NCBI GenBank assembly: GCA_028281005.1
Contig: JANQKS010000062.1
Location: 1-43,972, forward strand
Reading direction: 5' to 3'
DNA from: Pseudomonadales bacterium
Lineage (GTDB): Bacteria > Pseudomonadota > Gammaproteobacteria > Pseudomonadales > Azotimanducaceae
DNA: 43,972 bases
Shown: positions 43,748 to 43,972 of the stretch, piece after piece
How positions within the stretch are numbered: position 1 is the first letter of the stretch
Layout of the letters: each line of letters starts with the position of its first letter
The notes under the pieces: generated by a model
Database searches by the model: none
What the model was told of the DNA's origin: nothing
What the model saw: the letters and a program-made list of their open reading frames with translations, nothing else
Program-made: the position numbers and the translations under genes

Positions 43748-43865
43748 TCACCCTCTCCTGTTGTCCCACTCTAATGCCCCACCTTAATGTCCCGTCTCGT
43801 TGTCCCACCCTGCCGTCCTCACCTGTTGTCCTCTCCTTATCCTATGACACAAACATGCGCATAGA
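43748..43865. repeat. Degenerate TGTCCCA-type repeats upstream of the SDR gene
   Basis: Low-complexity, pyrimidine-rich stretch with repeated TTGTCCCAC/ATGCCCCAC/ATGTCCCGT-like units over about 80 bp, upstream of the SDR start. It has no coding potential. Its role is unknown; it may be a slipped-strand duplication. Confidence 0.4.
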
Positions 43866-43972
43866 ATGGGTACACTAGTGCTCAAACCACTTTATAACTT
43901 AGGATCAGCGGGTTTGTGGGGTTCTTGGGCTAGACGGCGTACCGCCGGTGGGGTTGGGCCCCATCAAGGTGC
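43866..43972 (+). CDS. Start of an open frame running off the right edge
   Basis: From ATG 43866 (GTG 43878 in frame) the frame stays open to the window end: MGTLVLKPLYNLGSAGLWGS and onward. It is too short to identify. AT-rich DNA upstream (TATCCTATGA) could hold a promoter divergent from the SDR gene. Confidence 0.3.
   Translation, partial: MGTLVLKPLYNLGSAGLWGSWARRRTAGGVGPHQG

Overview
The window reads as a gammaproteobacterial chromosome segment. Support for this comes from tRNA-Glu with an encoded CCA and a consensus sigma70 promoter, pdxH, a Prc-type tail-specific protease, DUF481 and DUF815 proteins, TonB-dependent import and many lipoprotein/SD signals of that class. No genus can be named from sequence reading alone. 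Two compositional halves meet at the tRNA-Glu gene (21527-21602). The left half is visibly more AT-rich, with decayed genes and mobile-element pieces. The right half is GC-richer, densely packed housekeeping DNA.

Left half, 1-16301: a catabolic island. A partial TetR gene and a 32-bp palindrome control a small membrane protein and a GST-like protein. Then come a Rieske oxygenase resembling the KshA class, an operon of a molybdopterin oxidoreductase plus an acyl-CoA ligase, an enoyl-CoA hydratase-like protein plus acyl-CoA dehydrogenase, a second TetR regulator with no normal start codon, a TonB-dependent receptor, a second hydratase/isomerase and a second acyl-CoA ligase. A recurring palindrome, TCAACT-N4-AGTTGA, lies upstream of six of these transcription units (seven sites). 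It makes the cluster look like one regulon for uptake, CoA activation, beta-oxidation and ring or side-chain oxidation of a hydrophobic carboxylic acid. The substrate is not readable. Fragments of an IS91-type transposase, a CoA ligase and possibly a CoA transferase mark past rearrangement.

16572-21526: a compact phage-satellite-like module. It has a small secreted Cys-rich protein, a perfect 18-bp palindrome, an XRE regulator, an AlpA-like DNA-binding protein, two unknown overlapping genes, a primase-helicase fusion, a nested GC-rich repeat cluster (candidate origin) and a terminase-small-subunit-like protein 32 bp from the 3' end of tRNA-Glu. The order resembles phage-inducible chromosomal islands, but no integrase or capsid gene is visible.

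Right half, 21603-43972: DUF481 outer-membrane protein, DUF815 ATPase, DUF503, GNAT, luciferase-like oxidoreductase, NUDIX, an enoyl-CoA hydratase/thiolase pair, a lipoprotein, pdxH, a DUF2961 protein, an MFS carrier, a pentapeptide-repeat protein, an FKBP lipoprotein, prc, thrS, an MscS channel, an SLC13/TrkA-C permease, a small RR-rich protein and an SDR.

The most striking regulatory structure is in front of thrS. A sigma70 promoter is followed by a 26-residue leader peptide with seven Thr codons in ten, then a strong intrinsic terminator, then a ThrRS that lacks the N-terminal TGS domain. This is the architecture of ribosome-mediated attenuation, which is not the textbook mode of thrS control.
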